This document shows, one piece after another, positions 11,786-22,600 of a DNA stretch of 64,000 nucleotides. The position numbers and the translations under genes are program-made. Position 1 is the first letter of the stretch. Each line of letters begins with the position of its first letter. The notes beneath the pieces are model-generated. The model saw nothing but the letters and a program-made list of their open reading frames with translations, ran no database searches and was not told where the DNA came from. The stretch comes from Hyparrhenia diplandra (taxonomy: Eukaryota > Streptophyta > Magnoliopsida > Poales > Poaceae), in NCBI GenBank assembly GCA_015847255.1, contig JADLZK010002560.1:264558-328557 (forward strand). The letters are read 5' to 3'.

Positions 11786-11989
11786 ATAAGGTTCTTGAGG
11801 TTCGAATGCTACATCAACCATACAAAACCCATGCTTTATAACAAGTTTGTTGACTTCGATGCTAATATTGTTATAATTGGGAAAATGATGTACATATCTC
11901 TCACAAAAAGGTATTTATTAGAATTATGTTTTTTAAGTGGTCGGTTATCATGTAAAATTGTTCATAGATATAACTTAAATCTATAATAT

Positions 11990-12656
11990 ATAAGTTGTCC
12001 AAGAGTTTCATAAATTTTAGAAATGACTCACTTTTTTTATATTTAAATGAATTTTGAACCCATATCCGAACAAATCACATAAAACTATGTGTACTGCAAT
12101 AAAATCAAAAAATGAAATAAAATTATATTTGTCCACTCAAGCATTTTTATGAAGACAGATAAAAATTAATTGTTTCACAATAGAAATATGAACTTCAACT
12201 CTAGATTATGGCAAAATAATTATAACAATATGTAAAGGTGTTCATGAAAATCTATAACTTTACATGGAAACATATTTTTGTCTATATAGATGCCATGAAA
12301 TTTTCAAACAATTTCAAATATATATACCTCGATTAGTTTTGAACTCGTAGTCACCTTAAATTTCAATCCGACTTTACATTTGCACAAGTTAAAGGAAACA
12401 TGAGGTATTAAAATTTTTGGAAATAGTTCACTATTTTTTATAGTTAAATGAATTTTTGCACGTGTACCAACAGTAAATAGAGAGCGGATATCAACATAGG
12501 CATATACATGCAAACCGAAAAAAAATGTATGAAATAAATTTATAATATGTTTCCTATATTTATTGGACATATATAATGGACTAAAACATTTTTTATATCA
12601 CACCAAGGACAACCTGCCAGCAACCCAAAAAAAGTTAGCAGTAGACTAAGAACCAA
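11990..12656. other. AT-rich intron DNA
   Basis: No gene is visible. The sequence is AT-rich with loosely repeated phrases such as TTTAAATGAATTTT, typical of decayed DNA transposons. Confidence 0.4.
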
Positions 12657-12960
12657 GGGTCTGTTTGGTAGAATTCCATCTCTTTTCTGATTCTCTATGA
12701 AAGCTGATTCTCTCATAGAAGTGATTGTGTGGCTGATAGTGACTTTTTTATTCTTTTAGCATAAACTCTCAAAATCATGATGGATAATCACTTCACAAAA
12801 TCAGGAGAAGCTACTTTTTTTCAGCTACTAGCATCATGTAGTTGATTTAGAGAATAACTTCATGGAATCAGCAGTGAATTATGATTTTACACAACATTTC
12901 CACCTCTCTTCCTTCCCTTGGATTCGATAGGAAATCCTCACTTTTCCAACACAGAAGAGA
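12657..12960. other. Possible MITE fragment (GGGTCTGTTTGG end)
   Basis: It opens with GGGTCTGTTTGGTAGAATTCC, a terminus common among grass MITEs, but no matching right end was found, so it may be truncated. Confidence 0.3.
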
Positions 12961-14869
12961 AGCAAACAACAGATTGAGCAACTAGTGCGAAAGCCGTTGT
13001 GCTAACGCGACTCTTGATTGATTTTTATACGATTTTCGCCCCAAATAGTAGAAAAGGACAGACGAGTGTGGCTACACGTGGTATAGGGCTGCTCATCTCG
13101 CCGTAAGTTATTGACCAATACCAAATGTGACAACCTTCGATTCAAGTTACAAAACCATGAATTAGAAACACAAGTTAGGGTGCTTGATGTAAAGGTTATG
13201 ATCTTATTTTAGGCATTGACTGGTTGTCAAGTTTTTTGGTCAAATGGTAGTTGACTGGAGTAAAGGAATGCAGATACTCGAGCATAAAGGCACTTCTATA
13301 CAAAAACTGTTTGATACAACTAACTCACTACTAGAATTCACCGAGAGTCTGGGAACTCTACCAAACCAATTGGATAACCTATGAAAATAACAAATGTGCC
13401 TTAACATTGTTTCTAGTGTACCTAGAATGTTTGTACTTTCAAAAGACAGTTGCTCCTACGGTAGAGTAGAGGGCCATCCCTAGAAATCTTGAGTAGGAAG
13501 CCTAAAAATGGACATTATACTCTCCACCTTATGCTTCACCTTAGACAATGTGGTTAATCTATCCTATACCTACTAATTTCGTAGACCCAGCAACCTCCGC
13601 CACAAGACTCAATCCACTGTTTTTTGCACAGTTCCGGTTCAAGCACCGTCCGATCTCCAACAGACTCCTCACAGCCGTCCACGTATCAGCTTCCACACAC
13701 TTTGTATCCCTTCCTGCTGCACATCGTGGACCTGTGCTCAGGACCAACACCGCTCAAGTTCCATCGCCGCCGCCACATGGCTGCCCACCCCTCCCCCTCC
13801 CTGCCGCCTCTACCGCCCCCCTCGCCCTCCAGCGCCGCTGCTCAATACACCCCCCGTCTCCCTCCGCACCACACGTCGTCGTCGCTGCCGGTGCCGCCAC
13901 GTCTTCTGAGCAACACCGCAACCGCCGGCTGCATCAGGCTCCAACCGCACCCGCAGCCACACCTTCTTGTCTACGCTCAGTGCGGATCAGGGGAGCTCCA
14001 TTCGTCTTAAGTCCTCCTAGACATTCAGGTCGGCACTCCATGCTACATCAAACAGCCAAGGAATGCCGCCACCACAACAAACTCAGGTCCAACTACGCCA
14101 GCAAATGCGACCATCGCAGGTACGGCACACCTCTCTAGCTCCACCGCATCGCGCCAGTACGACACACCACAGAAACAGTGTACTGCCGCTCCGATCTCCA
14201 GCCATCTAAGGCAATCCGAAGTATATGCTTCGAGCGCACACCATATATTCGTTCAAATGCTTGCACCAAACCGAATTCAAATTTGAGATTCAAACATTGT
14301 CTTACTGTTGCTTCTATACCCATGTGTTGAACTACTACTTCCTAAATGTTTGAATTACGACATTAGTACATCCTTATTTTTCTAAAATGCATAATAGCCA
14401 CGTTTATAAGTAAGACAATATGGCGAGGTGCTACAATACTAAATATTCATCAACATTTACAGAGCATGAATGATGACAAACAAGGATCAATTTCACCTTC
14501 CAGAAGAAGACATGAAGTACACCTTCTTCTAGCTTCAATCCTCGTTTCTTATATGGTTATGGTGGAGCATAGTTGATCCAGCCGTTGATGACTCTTGTAT
14601 GTATTATGGGTAGGCACTGAATAGATGCAAATGACTAGAACAAAAATTCTAGTATCCGACATGGTCATTGTGGGGTCAAGGATAACCCTAATAGTGATGG
14701 CAAATCGATCACTACTATGACAATGAAAACCTCATAATGATGCCCTAAAAATAACTGTTGGGTTAAGGATAAAATGGCAATCATACTGAGCATCACTATT
14801 GGGTTTTGTGCGTTGACCTAGCATTGAAGCCCCTCACTATATATATCTTGAATTTCATTTCTCATCCTC
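12961..14869. other. Unassigned intron DNA
   Basis: No identifiable gene. A GC-rich Pro/Ser/His-rich open frame (13548-14138) has overlapping alternative frames of similar quality and no recognised domain, so it is treated as composition rather than a gene. Confidence 0.4.
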
Positions 14870-14874
14870 ATTAC

Positions 14875-15400
14875 CGTCAGATTCCGACTCAGATTGGGCC
14901 GAATTGACACCTGATTGCTGGATCGTCGGGGTGGTGAGGATAGCGATCGTAGAGAGAGGGGAAGAAGGAGATGGAGGCGGTGGCGCTGGCAGCGGCGGGC
15001 CGCGGCGGGAGGCAGGGCGGGCTGGGGGGGAGGCGGGCCGATGGAGGCGGCGACGCGGCGCTAGGTTTAGGGAGAGAAGGAGAGAGCCGGAGAGACAAGA
15101 GCCGTTTCGCGGTGTTACCCCTTTAATTTTTCCTCGATTAAAAAATTCAACCTGATTGCCACATCCCTTTGTATTTATAGTCCGAGGAAGACTTGCATCT
15201 TAAGAAATATCTAGGAGGTTTCTTATAGATTGGAATACCTCTTGACAAAGCAATCTATTTATTCCCTAAATATTTATTCCCTATTATTTTAATAAAGATT
15301 GATGACGATGGCAAAGAAGGCGGCGGCGCCGGGCTCGGGCGGCGGCCAACAAGACGCACGCCCTAGGCCCTCCTTTGGGCCGGCCTCCTGGGTCATGACA
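14875..15400 (-). repeat. 3' LTR of element B
   Basis: 526 bp. Its promoter block (TATAAATACAAAGGG on the minus strand) and the AT-rich segment upstream are nearly the same as in the other LTR of B. Confidence 0.75.
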
Positions 15401-17908
15401 TCTCTCCCCTTTCACCGACAAAGGCCCTCGCTGGCTGCGGGTTCTGTGATGGACGGCCGCTCTTGATGGCGCGATCAAGCATGTCCCGGTTAAGATTGTT
15501 GCATCCACTTGTGTCGAGGGAATGAGATGGGAGAAGATGAAGACGTTGACCTGCGGCCGATGCTGGTCCACGGATGGAAGCCCAGTGCTCTCCGGAGAGG
15601 TGGGCATTGGTGGCAGTACGCTATGAGGTGAGAGCCAACCACAAGAGTAGGCGTATGATCCCACTTGTTGGAGAAACATCCCATAGCACCTTTGCAAATA
15701 TTGTGGCGTAGCGGCGTGGTTGTTGAGGAAGGTGAGTGACACCGATGTCAAGAAGTTTCTCATGGGCCCTCCATCACCACGGTGCTTGTCGTGAAGCCCG
15801 GCATGGTTGGCGGTCATCGGAAGGTGAACGCCTACAATGGGTGGCGCCAAGGTGTTGATCCCGTTGGAATAGAATGGTTCCGGGCGCTGCCATGTAGGTT
15901 GTCGCTCTGCCGGTGTAGCAAGTTGAGGGTGATGAGAGCCGAGGTAGCTTACAAAGCTAATTTGCGTAGGGGATAGCGCGGTGGCATGTACCCATGTCGT
16001 CATCGATGGAGTCGCAGGTAAGGCTTGTCAAGACCTCATAGTAGACGTGGAGCGCCGAATCGGTGGGCGAGCTGGAGCCTTTACCAACATATAGGGCGCC
16101 TCCCTCGGGTGCATCATAGCCCAAAGCTTGTTGTAGAGCTCTCTGGTGTAGTCGGTCGTACTGGCGCTATTGCCGCCGAGGGACAAGGAGCGGCCGATCG
16201 CCCCGAGTGGGTCGGGCCGCCAGCCCGCCCGGCCCATGTTGTTGACTAACCGAAGGTGTACCGATGGTCGTCGCACGAGTCCTCGGGCCCATTCGTGTTG
16301 GGCCAGGTTGCCGGGTGAGGTTGCCAGATGGATGGGCAACTTGAAGCAGCCGAGGAGACACCATGTGGAAGTGCCCCCGTCCTCCCTGTTGCCGTGGTTG
16401 GTATGGAGATGGACCAAGGAAGTATCGCTTGATCATGGATAGCGCATACCTCATGTATTTATTCGGCCGGTGATCCGTCGACGTGGTGCTTCGGCTGCCT
16501 TTGCTGATCGCAGCCTTGCTTGATGGTGTTCTCCACCATTGTTGATGTCGGAGGATGTCCAGTGTGTGTAGGAGATTGTTGTCGTCGTGAGCGTCGAGAT
16601 TGAACGATCGGGCCGTGGCGGCGACGCCCGGGGAAGCCGCCGGTGTTTTATCCCGTAGGCATGGGGAAACGCCCCGGGGTTGCCAATGTTGACGCTGGCC
16701 CGCAAGTGGAGTCGGGTGATGCAGAACCGTGTCGTGGCTTTCGGAGAGACGTTGGCGCCCATTGAGGGCGTCATCGTGGCGGCGCCTTTGGGGGCGCTTC
16801 CCTCGACGCTGGGTATAGGTGTCCGGATGTCGCCCTTGATGTTCGTGGTGGTGGGGTGTTGTGCTGTTGTCCTTGGAGTCCATGTTGTCGCGGCCAGCAT
16901 GGTGATGACCAGGACGGGCCGGGTGACGTGGCGCCGCCAATGGGAGGATCATCATTCGACCGCTGTTTTGAGGGCGCCGCGACGCATCACGGCGCCCATG
17001 GTAGCGTCGCCGCACTATGTTGTTGGCGCTCCGGAGGTGTCGCGTTACCCCCCCCTTTGGCGCACCCGCAGGGGCGGCGTCGTCGCCGATGGTAGGCATG
17101 GCGATATGTCGAAGACGCCGTGGTCCTGGGAGGGGCGCCGTTGTCGCAGGCGTCCTTGGTGCCGCTTGTCGCCCAGATGTCGATGCCCCGACGCCGATAA
17201 GTCGACGCCACCGACGCTGATGTCGACGCCGTGACGCCGCCTTGTCTATAGTGACGCTGGACGCCTCCCGATGCTCATGTCGAGATGACATTGGTGGTGT
17301 TGTAGGAACTTATTCGACCGCTGCCGGGAGTCTCATGACGTTGGCCTAGTTGGGTAGGCTTTTCGTCGAAAGTAGCCGGTGGACGCCGGTGGTGGCCTCT
17401 CGCTCGATCCGACCGACCGATCGCAGCACCGGGGGCATCCTTGGGGTGAGGCATTTCGTTGATTGTAGCATCATTGATCTTGAAGGGGTTGGCGAGGGCG
17501 GCGCCCGGTAGAGCGTCGCCGCCGCCGGGCGCCATAGCGAGGGCGACGTCGGTGGTGGCCGAGTTGGCGCCGTGGCACGTCACGTCGGGCGGCAAATGGC
17601 GCCGCACTACGGGTGTTGCCGCTTTGCCATTAGCCACTGGTTGTCGTGGATGTCGATGGGAGCCGCCATGCCAACACGGCGTTGATGCAGGCGCCGTCGG
17701 GCCGTGCCGTCGTTATCTGTCGTCGGCCGAGCTGTCGCCGAGCTTCTCGGAGGGCGGTGAGATTGGCCTGAATTTCCTTGAAGAAATCAGCAAACTCGCG
17801 AATCTCCATCTAGAGCTTCGGCGCATCTTGTGGCCGCCCATCGGATTTGGCGCTGGGTGGTGGCCTGTCAGTCGCCGGTGGTGGGAATCGCCCCGTCTTC
17901 GATACCAC
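15401..17908 (-). other. Interior of LTR element B
   Basis: 2.5 kb and GC-rich. A gag-like start (MEIREF) lies near 17808 on the minus strand. A 374-codon open frame at 16167-17291 (minus) is Arg/His/Pro-rich, overlaps long frames on the other strand, and has no zinc knuckle or catalytic motif. I regard it as a product of base composition or a highly decayed gag region. Confidence 0.45.
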
Positions 17909-18427
17909 CGCCGATTCCGGACTAGATTGGGCCGAATTGACACCGATTGCCTGGATCGCCTGGCAGGAGGATACATCGAGACAAGGAAGAAGGAGATGGA
18001 GGCGGTGTATGCCGGGCAGCGTGGCTACGGCGCAAGGGCGGGGGCGCTTTGGGCTAGGGAGGGGCATGGCGCCGAGCCTATAGGGAGAGAAGCGAGAGGG
18101 TTTAGGGAGAGAAGGAGAGAGTGAGACAAGAGCCGTTTGGGTGTTACCCCTTTAATTTTTCTCGATTAAAAAATCCAACCGATTACATCTCCTTTGTATT
18201 TATAGTCCGAGGAAGACTTGCATCTTAAGAAATATCTAGGGAGGTTTCCTTATAGATTTGAATACCTCTTGACAAAGCAATCTATTTATTCCCTAAATAT
18301 TTATTCCCTATTATTTTAATAAAGATTGGATGACGACTTCCCAGTACGGTAGGCATGGCGCCGGCGCGGGGCCGGCGCCACAAGACGCCCTAGGCCCTCC
18401 TTGGGCCGCCCCTCCCTGGTCATGACA
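17909..18427 (-). repeat. 5' LTR of element B
   Basis: About 519 bp. The TATA box reads TATAAATA on the minus strand at 18197-18204. The last bases before the primer-binding site are CGGAATCGGCGG; the exact LTR end is uncertain by a few bases. Confidence 0.7.
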
Positions 18428-18439
18428 ATTGCCCTATTG

Positions 18440-19240
18440 TTACATGCATATTAATTTATTTAAACAAAAGTGTCAATTTTTTAGTCCTTGAACTTTTGTT
18501 GAAGTGTAGATTTAGGTCTCGAACTCTATAACAAGACATGCACAACCCTTGAACTATTAAATCCGATAACTTTGGTGGTTTCATTGGTGGTTTTGAGTAT
18601 ATATGTATTTTCTTAAACAATAAAATAATATGTAAACCGCTAAAACCCGTAAATAATTATTTTTATATAAAAATATAAATTTGGTAGAAAAAATTTAAAA
18701 AAAAAATCTATCCTTTTTTAAAAACTATTGATGGATTTGATGAATCACAATATTATTTATTTATAATATAATATATCTATTTGAAGTTCTTATGATGACT
18801 ATTTCATTTGAATTTCTCATATTATGAGTTTTATTTTTAACCTGTTTGAACAAACTCGGATGGAGAAATGACAATGATTTATAACTTTGAAGTTGATGAT
18901 AATTTCATTTGATATCATTCACAAGTGGTCTCAAAGTTCTACTTGAAGTTCTCATATTTTGAACAAATTTAGTTTGAATGAACTTGGATGAAGAAATTAC
19001 TAGCCAAAGTTGTAGATCTTGATAAGACGGTTATTTTTTTAAGGAAAAAGTTTGTACTAATTGCATACCTTTATAATTGAAAAAAGAATTATTGATGAAT
19101 ATTTGTTGATTTACCGATTATCCTATTAATCTTAAATGCATATAGGGTTAAAACCACCATTTAAAAACTACCCTTAAAGTTGTCTTGTTTTATAAATTGA
19201 AGGGCTATGCATAATTCATTAGCACATTAATCATAAATTC
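18440..19240. mobile_element. AT-rich DNA-transposon-like region
   Basis: It contains AGTTGTAGATCTTGATAAG and related phrases found inside many grass non-autonomous DNA elements and again at 59550-60450 here. Partly complementary ends lie near 18490-18600 and 19150-19230 (CCCTTGAACTATTAAA against CCCTTCAATTTATAAA on the other strand). Boundaries are uncertain. Confidence 0.35.
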
Positions 19241-19898
19241 TATGATAGACACTAAATACTTAGTTTTAGCGTATAACCTGCAATGTAAAACAATATGAAG
19301 TAGCTGCGAAAGGAGATATAAAAAAATATAGAAAAACTAAACGCCAAAAAAATTGAAAGGTTGAAGAAATCGATGAATTCAGATGTCATAGACAGTTTGG
19401 ATAAATAAGATATTTTGGAAAAATTGGATAAATTCAAACAAAATTTAAATAATACCAATAAAAAACATATATATTTTTTGGCACTAGTGGAGAAATAGGA
19501 TATTTGTAAATATTGGCAAAACAAAGGAAACCCTTAGGTCAAACATTTAAGCATAATTAACAAAGAGAATGTGGTTGTAATGACAACTAAGAATAATAAA
19601 AGAATCAGGATTGACGACAAAATAAAAGTATGTGGACTAATTACCAATCTTAATGGACTTTCAAATAGAAAGAATCTATTGACAAAAATATATGTTATAC
19701 AAACATTGACCCAACTACTCAATTTTATCCATATTCAGTTCAAGCATTGTGGACGAGTAGTAAACATTAGTCTATGTTTCACTAAGCCCTTCTTTATCTA
19801 AATAATTGTCTAGTGGTAGCTCAAATTATATATGAGTTGTTTCTCCTTTTTGTTAATATATATACATATAATTGTTTGTCATTTTTTTTGTCTTATAG

Positions 19899-19969
19899 CT
19901 TATTTTTTTGGAGCTTCTTGGGTTCCTCTACTTTCCTTTTATCCCTTGATGAAGAGGCTCACCAACTGG
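19899..19969 (+). pseudogene. PPT1: PPT1 copy 1, exon 4 (+1 frameshift)
   Basis: The acceptor CTTATAG and donor GGGTATGC are intact. The family segment GASWVPLLSFYPLMKRLTNW is readable, but the exon is 71 bp where phase demands 70. The extra base lies in the T run at 19903-19909. The other copy has CTTTATTCTT at the same place, which keeps frame there. Confidence 0.75.
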
Positions 19970-20063
19970 GTATGCATGAAAAACAAGATGAAGCTTGAAG
20001 TAAATTATCCTTTTCCGTAGAGTCCACTAATTTCCTTTTATTCACACTTATGATATATAACAG

Positions 20064-20212
20064 CCTCAAGCCTATCTTGGCTTCAACTCGGGCTGGGGCG
20101 CTCTCGTAGGATCGGCTGCTGTTACACAATGCTTGGATTATCCCGTCCTCCTTCCAATGTTTTTGCTTGCATGTGTTGGACACTGGTTTTTGACACCATA
20201 TACGCACATCAG
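20064..20212 (+). pseudogene. PPT1: PPT1 copy 1, exon 5 (-1 frameshift)
   Basis: Encodes PQAYLGFNSGWGALVGSAAV and a hydrophobic segment to GHWF. The length is 149 bp, whereas the family exon is 150 bp. One base is missing near 20185-20191, just before DTIYAHQ, part of the second Asp-rich motif. Confidence 0.75.
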
Positions 20213-20315
20213 GTATTCATTGATTATGCTTGTTTTATATTTGTTTGGTTATTTTTCCAATTGTAAATCACCTTGAATTGTGATCTTGTCATTTGTTGTG
20301 TACATTGCATTTCAG

Positions 20316-20451
20316 GACAGAAAAGACGACCTCAAAGCTGGAGTTAAGAGCACAGCGGTAACTTTTGGAGATACGACCAAGTATTGGCTTAGTGGCTTTG
20401 GCGCTGCATGTATTGGCAGCTTAGCACTCACTGCCTACAATGCTCACCTTG
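20316..20451 (+). pseudogene. PPT1: PPT1 copy 1, exon 6 (intact)
   Basis: Encodes DRKDDLKAGVKSTAVTFGDT and LSGFGAACIGSLALTAYNAHL with no damage. DRKDD completes the second diphosphate-binding motif. The acceptor is TTTCAG; the donor GTTGGT follows one base of the next codon. Confidence 0.85.
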
Positions 20452-20537
20452 GTTGGTGCCTAGCATCACATTTGTTATAATAGCAATATATACAAGTTCA
20501 CATTAGATTGACTACTTACCTCAAATATGTGGAACAG

Positions 20538-20634
20538 CTTGGCCGTACTATCCTTTTCTGGCAGCTGCAGCTGGACATATAGCGTGGCAGATTTCAACTG
20601 TTGACTTATCCAACAGATCAGACTGCAACGCCAA
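20538..20634 (+). pseudogene. PPT1: PPT1 copy 1, exon 7 (intact)
   Basis: Encodes WPYYPFLAAAAGHIAWQIST, then VDLSNRSDCNA, after the acceptor GGAACAG. The donor GTACAT splits the following Lys codon. No lesion. Confidence 0.8.
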
Positions 20635-20669
20635 GTACATGTTCCTTCGGACTGAATTGTTGTTGTCTA

Positions 20670-20803
20670 CTCCATCGGTTCCAAATTATAAGTTGTTTTG
20701 ACTTTTCTAAGTGCATAACAAAAGCTATGTATCTACAAACTAAAACAACTTATAAGTTATGCACTTAGAAAAGTCAAAACAACTTATAATTTGGAACCAT
20801 AGT
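20670..20803. mobile_element. Stowaway-like MITE in PPT1 intron 7
   Basis: A near-perfect foldback: CTCCATCGGTTCCAAATTAT at the left is mirrored by ATAATTTGGAACCATAG at the right, with TA flanks. A worn copy of the same element sits in the same intron of copy 2 (about 62817-62942). It therefore predates the duplication. Confidence 0.75.
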
Positions 20804-20900
20804 TACATTCAAAACAATAAAGGCCATTCTGTTGGTTGTTATAGATAGTAGTAGTTCTACTGAAGAGCTTAAACAATGCCATTGGATTCTCACCTTGCAG

Positions 20901-20971
20901 GTTTGTATCAAATAAAGTGGTTCGGAGGACTCATATTTGGTGGAATTTTATCTGGGCTGCTTGCACCATGA
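20901..20971 (+). pseudogene. PPT1: PPT1 copy 1, exon 8 (+1 frameshift)
   Basis: After the acceptor TTGCAG the exon completes a Lys codon and reads FVSNK, then WFGGLIFGGILSGLLAP and TGA at 20969-20971, but only if one extra A in AATAAAGTGG (about 20912-20916) is discounted. Without correction the end reads out of frame for roughly 35 residues. Confidence 0.75.
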
Positions 20972-21269
20972 TAAACAAGGTATATATATGTATTGCCAAC
21001 AATTCTTTTCACAGTGTAAGCAGTTTGATAGTAGCAGTGTTAAACTGAAAACAATATTATATACTTATGCATCGGAGGATCATACAACATACTCCGTACA
21101 TATCCTAGTTTACGTGTCAGGTGTAGCAAGGTGACGCACTGTCTCCCTTTGCTATTTAATATAGTGGTACAAATGTTGGTACTAAATAACGGTGGTAGTG
21201 GCTGCAATAGCAGCTGCAATTAATAGTGCTAGCGGTCTTCTACTGCGGTTTCCATACCAAAAGAAATCA

Positions 21270-21590
21270 TCTATAAAAATCATTCTTTACAGTGGTAGTG
21301 TCTTGAGTAATAATTGTTTTCTCTTCTTTCTCGCAATTTCACCAATGGAGAGCGTTGCATTAATCAAATAAAAACTAGTGGTTTCTCCCCAATGACAAAT
21401 TTATGGTTTCTTGTGCATTGGGTCAAGAGTAAACATGGTTTCTCCATAAAGAAACTATTTCTATGATTTGTGTTCTCTTTCCTCATTAATTAGGGGTTGC
21501 CACATCACCATTTTTCTTAGTGGGCAAGGTATTTAATAGAGATAGAAACTACCATTAATACTCCATGAGGCCGCTATCACACTCCGAAAA
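21270..21590. other. Insertion private to copy 1
   Basis: This stretch (ACTAGTGGTTTCTCCCC..., GGTTGCCACATCACC) has no counterpart between the matching flanks in copy 2 (around 62370-62420), so one side gained or lost about 300 bp. It resembles grass MITEs with GGTTTCTxxAxAAAGAAAC hairpins. Confidence 0.35.
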
Positions 21591-21789
21591 TCTTCATAAT
21601 GGCCGCAACAATAGCATAGTATGCATGGTATACAAAACATAAATAATTCTAGCTCAGTTAAGATACACAGATGGTTTGACCATCAGAATGACGACATTGA
21701 TACTTTTTAACAATGATAACAGATAATGGTCTTATAAACTATTTACGGCTTTGATAGTCTATTGCTTTATAAAATCGGACATACGATGA

Positions 21790-22600
21790 TTTAGAGCAAC
21801 TCCTAGACCCAAATCAGGGCCTCTATTTTTTATTTGGGTTCCCATTGCCATTCTTGTTGTCACAAATTTGTGCTTCTACTCTAACAAGATAGCACAAAAT
21901 GAAGACCCCAATATTTCTTCTCATAGCCACTAACACATGAGACCCATGTGTCGTTGGAACTGTCCCTTTTCCCTTTGTCTTCTCTTTTTCTTCCTGTTAT
22001 GTGGAGGTGTCGAGCATAGGAAGGAGTCAGACATGGGAGGCCATGTCATGGATCCACCCACCACCGAGCCAGTCCTCTCTACCCCTCTAAATATCGGCCT
22101 CCGGAGTTCATGCTTTTGTAGGCGGGGAGGGAGATTTCCTAGAGCGAGAGGGAGACACCCAAGCTCGGGTGCCAAGGTGGGGAGGGAGATTCAGCGAAGA
22201 TGGAGGAGCTGCCCAAACTCAATCATGTGTGGGGAAGGAGATGCACTAGCATGGAGGAGCTCGTGGGGGACGGAGACCCAAGCTCGCTAGGTCAAGCGTG
22301 AAAAGGAGGAGTTGCCTAAGCTCGCTAGTGCTAGGAAGTCGAGGCATGCACCTCGTGCCCTCACCATCATTGGGGCATGGGCCTAGTCATCGCGAAAAAC
22401 CTTGTAAGAGGGCATGTGTAGGTGAAGAATGGTGTCACAAGCAGGCTAGAGGGGCCAGCATGTTGGGGAAAAGGGAAGGATGTGGGTGAAATAGAACGCT
22501 TAAAATGGAGATTTTGGGATGTGGAATGGGTGTCGTGGGCTGGGTTTTGTGTGCCCACCCAAATTTAGTTGTTATAATAGGGCGCTACATTTTGGCCTAT
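21790..22600. mobile_element. Possible non-autonomous DNA element
   Basis: It opens AGAGCAACTCCTAGACCCAAA, a motif common at grass DNA-element ends, and closes near CACCCATATTTAGGGTC. The interior is G/A-rich without recognised coding. It lies inside the transposon block that interrupts copy 1 of the duplication. Confidence 0.3.

Larger units (their letters stand above)
14875..18427 (-). mobile_element. Short LTR retrotransposon B (complete, non-autonomous)
   Basis: Read on the minus strand. The 5' LTR is about 17909-18427, beginning TGTCATGACCAGGG. The interior is 15401-17908. The 3' LTR is 14875-15400, beginning TGTCATGACCCAGG. The primer-binding site TGGTATCGAAGACGGGG lies next to the 5' LTR, and a purine tract GAAAGGGGAGAGA abuts the 3' LTR. 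Flanks are ATTAC (14870-14874) and ATTGC (18428-18432), a target duplication with one mismatch. The interior starts with MEIREFADFFKEIQANLTAL and then becomes GC-rich low-complexity sequence without protease, reverse transcriptase or integrase. It therefore depends on another element for movement. Same family as A, in opposite orientation. Confidence 0.8.
9872..19898 (+). other. PPT1 intron 3 (10 kb, transposon-filled)
   Basis: This intron holds a Stowaway MITE (9955-10201), a retroposon with 21 bp target duplications (10415-10624), a solo LTR (11112-11605), LTR element B (14875-18427) and an AT-rich DNA-transposon-like region (18440-19240). The last part (about 19640-19898) aligns with DNA at the right end of the window, beside copy 2. 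Confidence 0.6.
1759..20971 (+). pseudogene. PPT1: 4-hydroxybenzoate polyprenyltransferase (COQ2/PPT1 type), copy 1, frame-damaged
   Basis: Members of this family prenylate 4-hydroxybenzoate in the mitochondrial inner membrane during ubiquinone synthesis. Eight exons are visible: 1759-2084, 5138-5273, 9750-9871, 19899-19969, 20064-20212, 20316-20451, 20538-20634 and 20901-20971, all with GT/AG borders. The first Asp-rich motif, NDLFDRDID, is intact in exon 2. The second, DTIYAHQDRKDD, spans exons 5-6. Membrane-type segments lie in exons 3, 5, 6 and 7. Phase arithmetic gives 369 codons including the stop, close to family length, if three single-base errors are discounted: +1 in exon 4, -1 in exon 5 and +1 in exon 8. 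Introns 1-3 (3.1, 4.5 and 10 kb) are filled with transposons. The damage argues for a pseudogene, although sequencing error in homopolymers cannot be excluded for the first two lesions. A second copy is at 62687-63734. Confidence 0.8.
19640..21775 (+). repeat. Inverted segmental duplication, copy 1, PPT1 part
   Basis: This block aligns by eye, base after base, with the reverse complement of about 62100-64000. Matches include intron 3 phrases (TTAATGGACTTTCAAAT; GTGGACGAGTAG against ATGGACGAGTAG), exons 4-8, the MITE in intron 7, and 3' sequence such as AGCAGTGTTAAACTG and GCATCGGAGGATC. Alignment continues after 27880 following a 6 kb transposon-rich gap. Confidence 0.8.

Noticed and set aside
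13548..14138. 196-codon frame that might be a gene
   Set aside because: Low-complexity Pro/Ser/His composition, competing frames, and no promoter or splice support.
15284..16003. 239-codon open frame on the minus strand overlapping the 3' LTR of element B
   Set aside because: It crosses the LTR boundary and has no recognisable domain, so it is not taken as a gene.
16167..17291. 374-codon open frame on the minus strand in LTR element B
   Set aside because: It is Arg/His/Pro-rich, shares the region with long frames on the other strand, and has no motif; GC-rich composition explains it.
1759..20971. A working PPT1 enzyme
   Set aside because: Three frame-changing indels prevent a continuous protein as the sequence stands.
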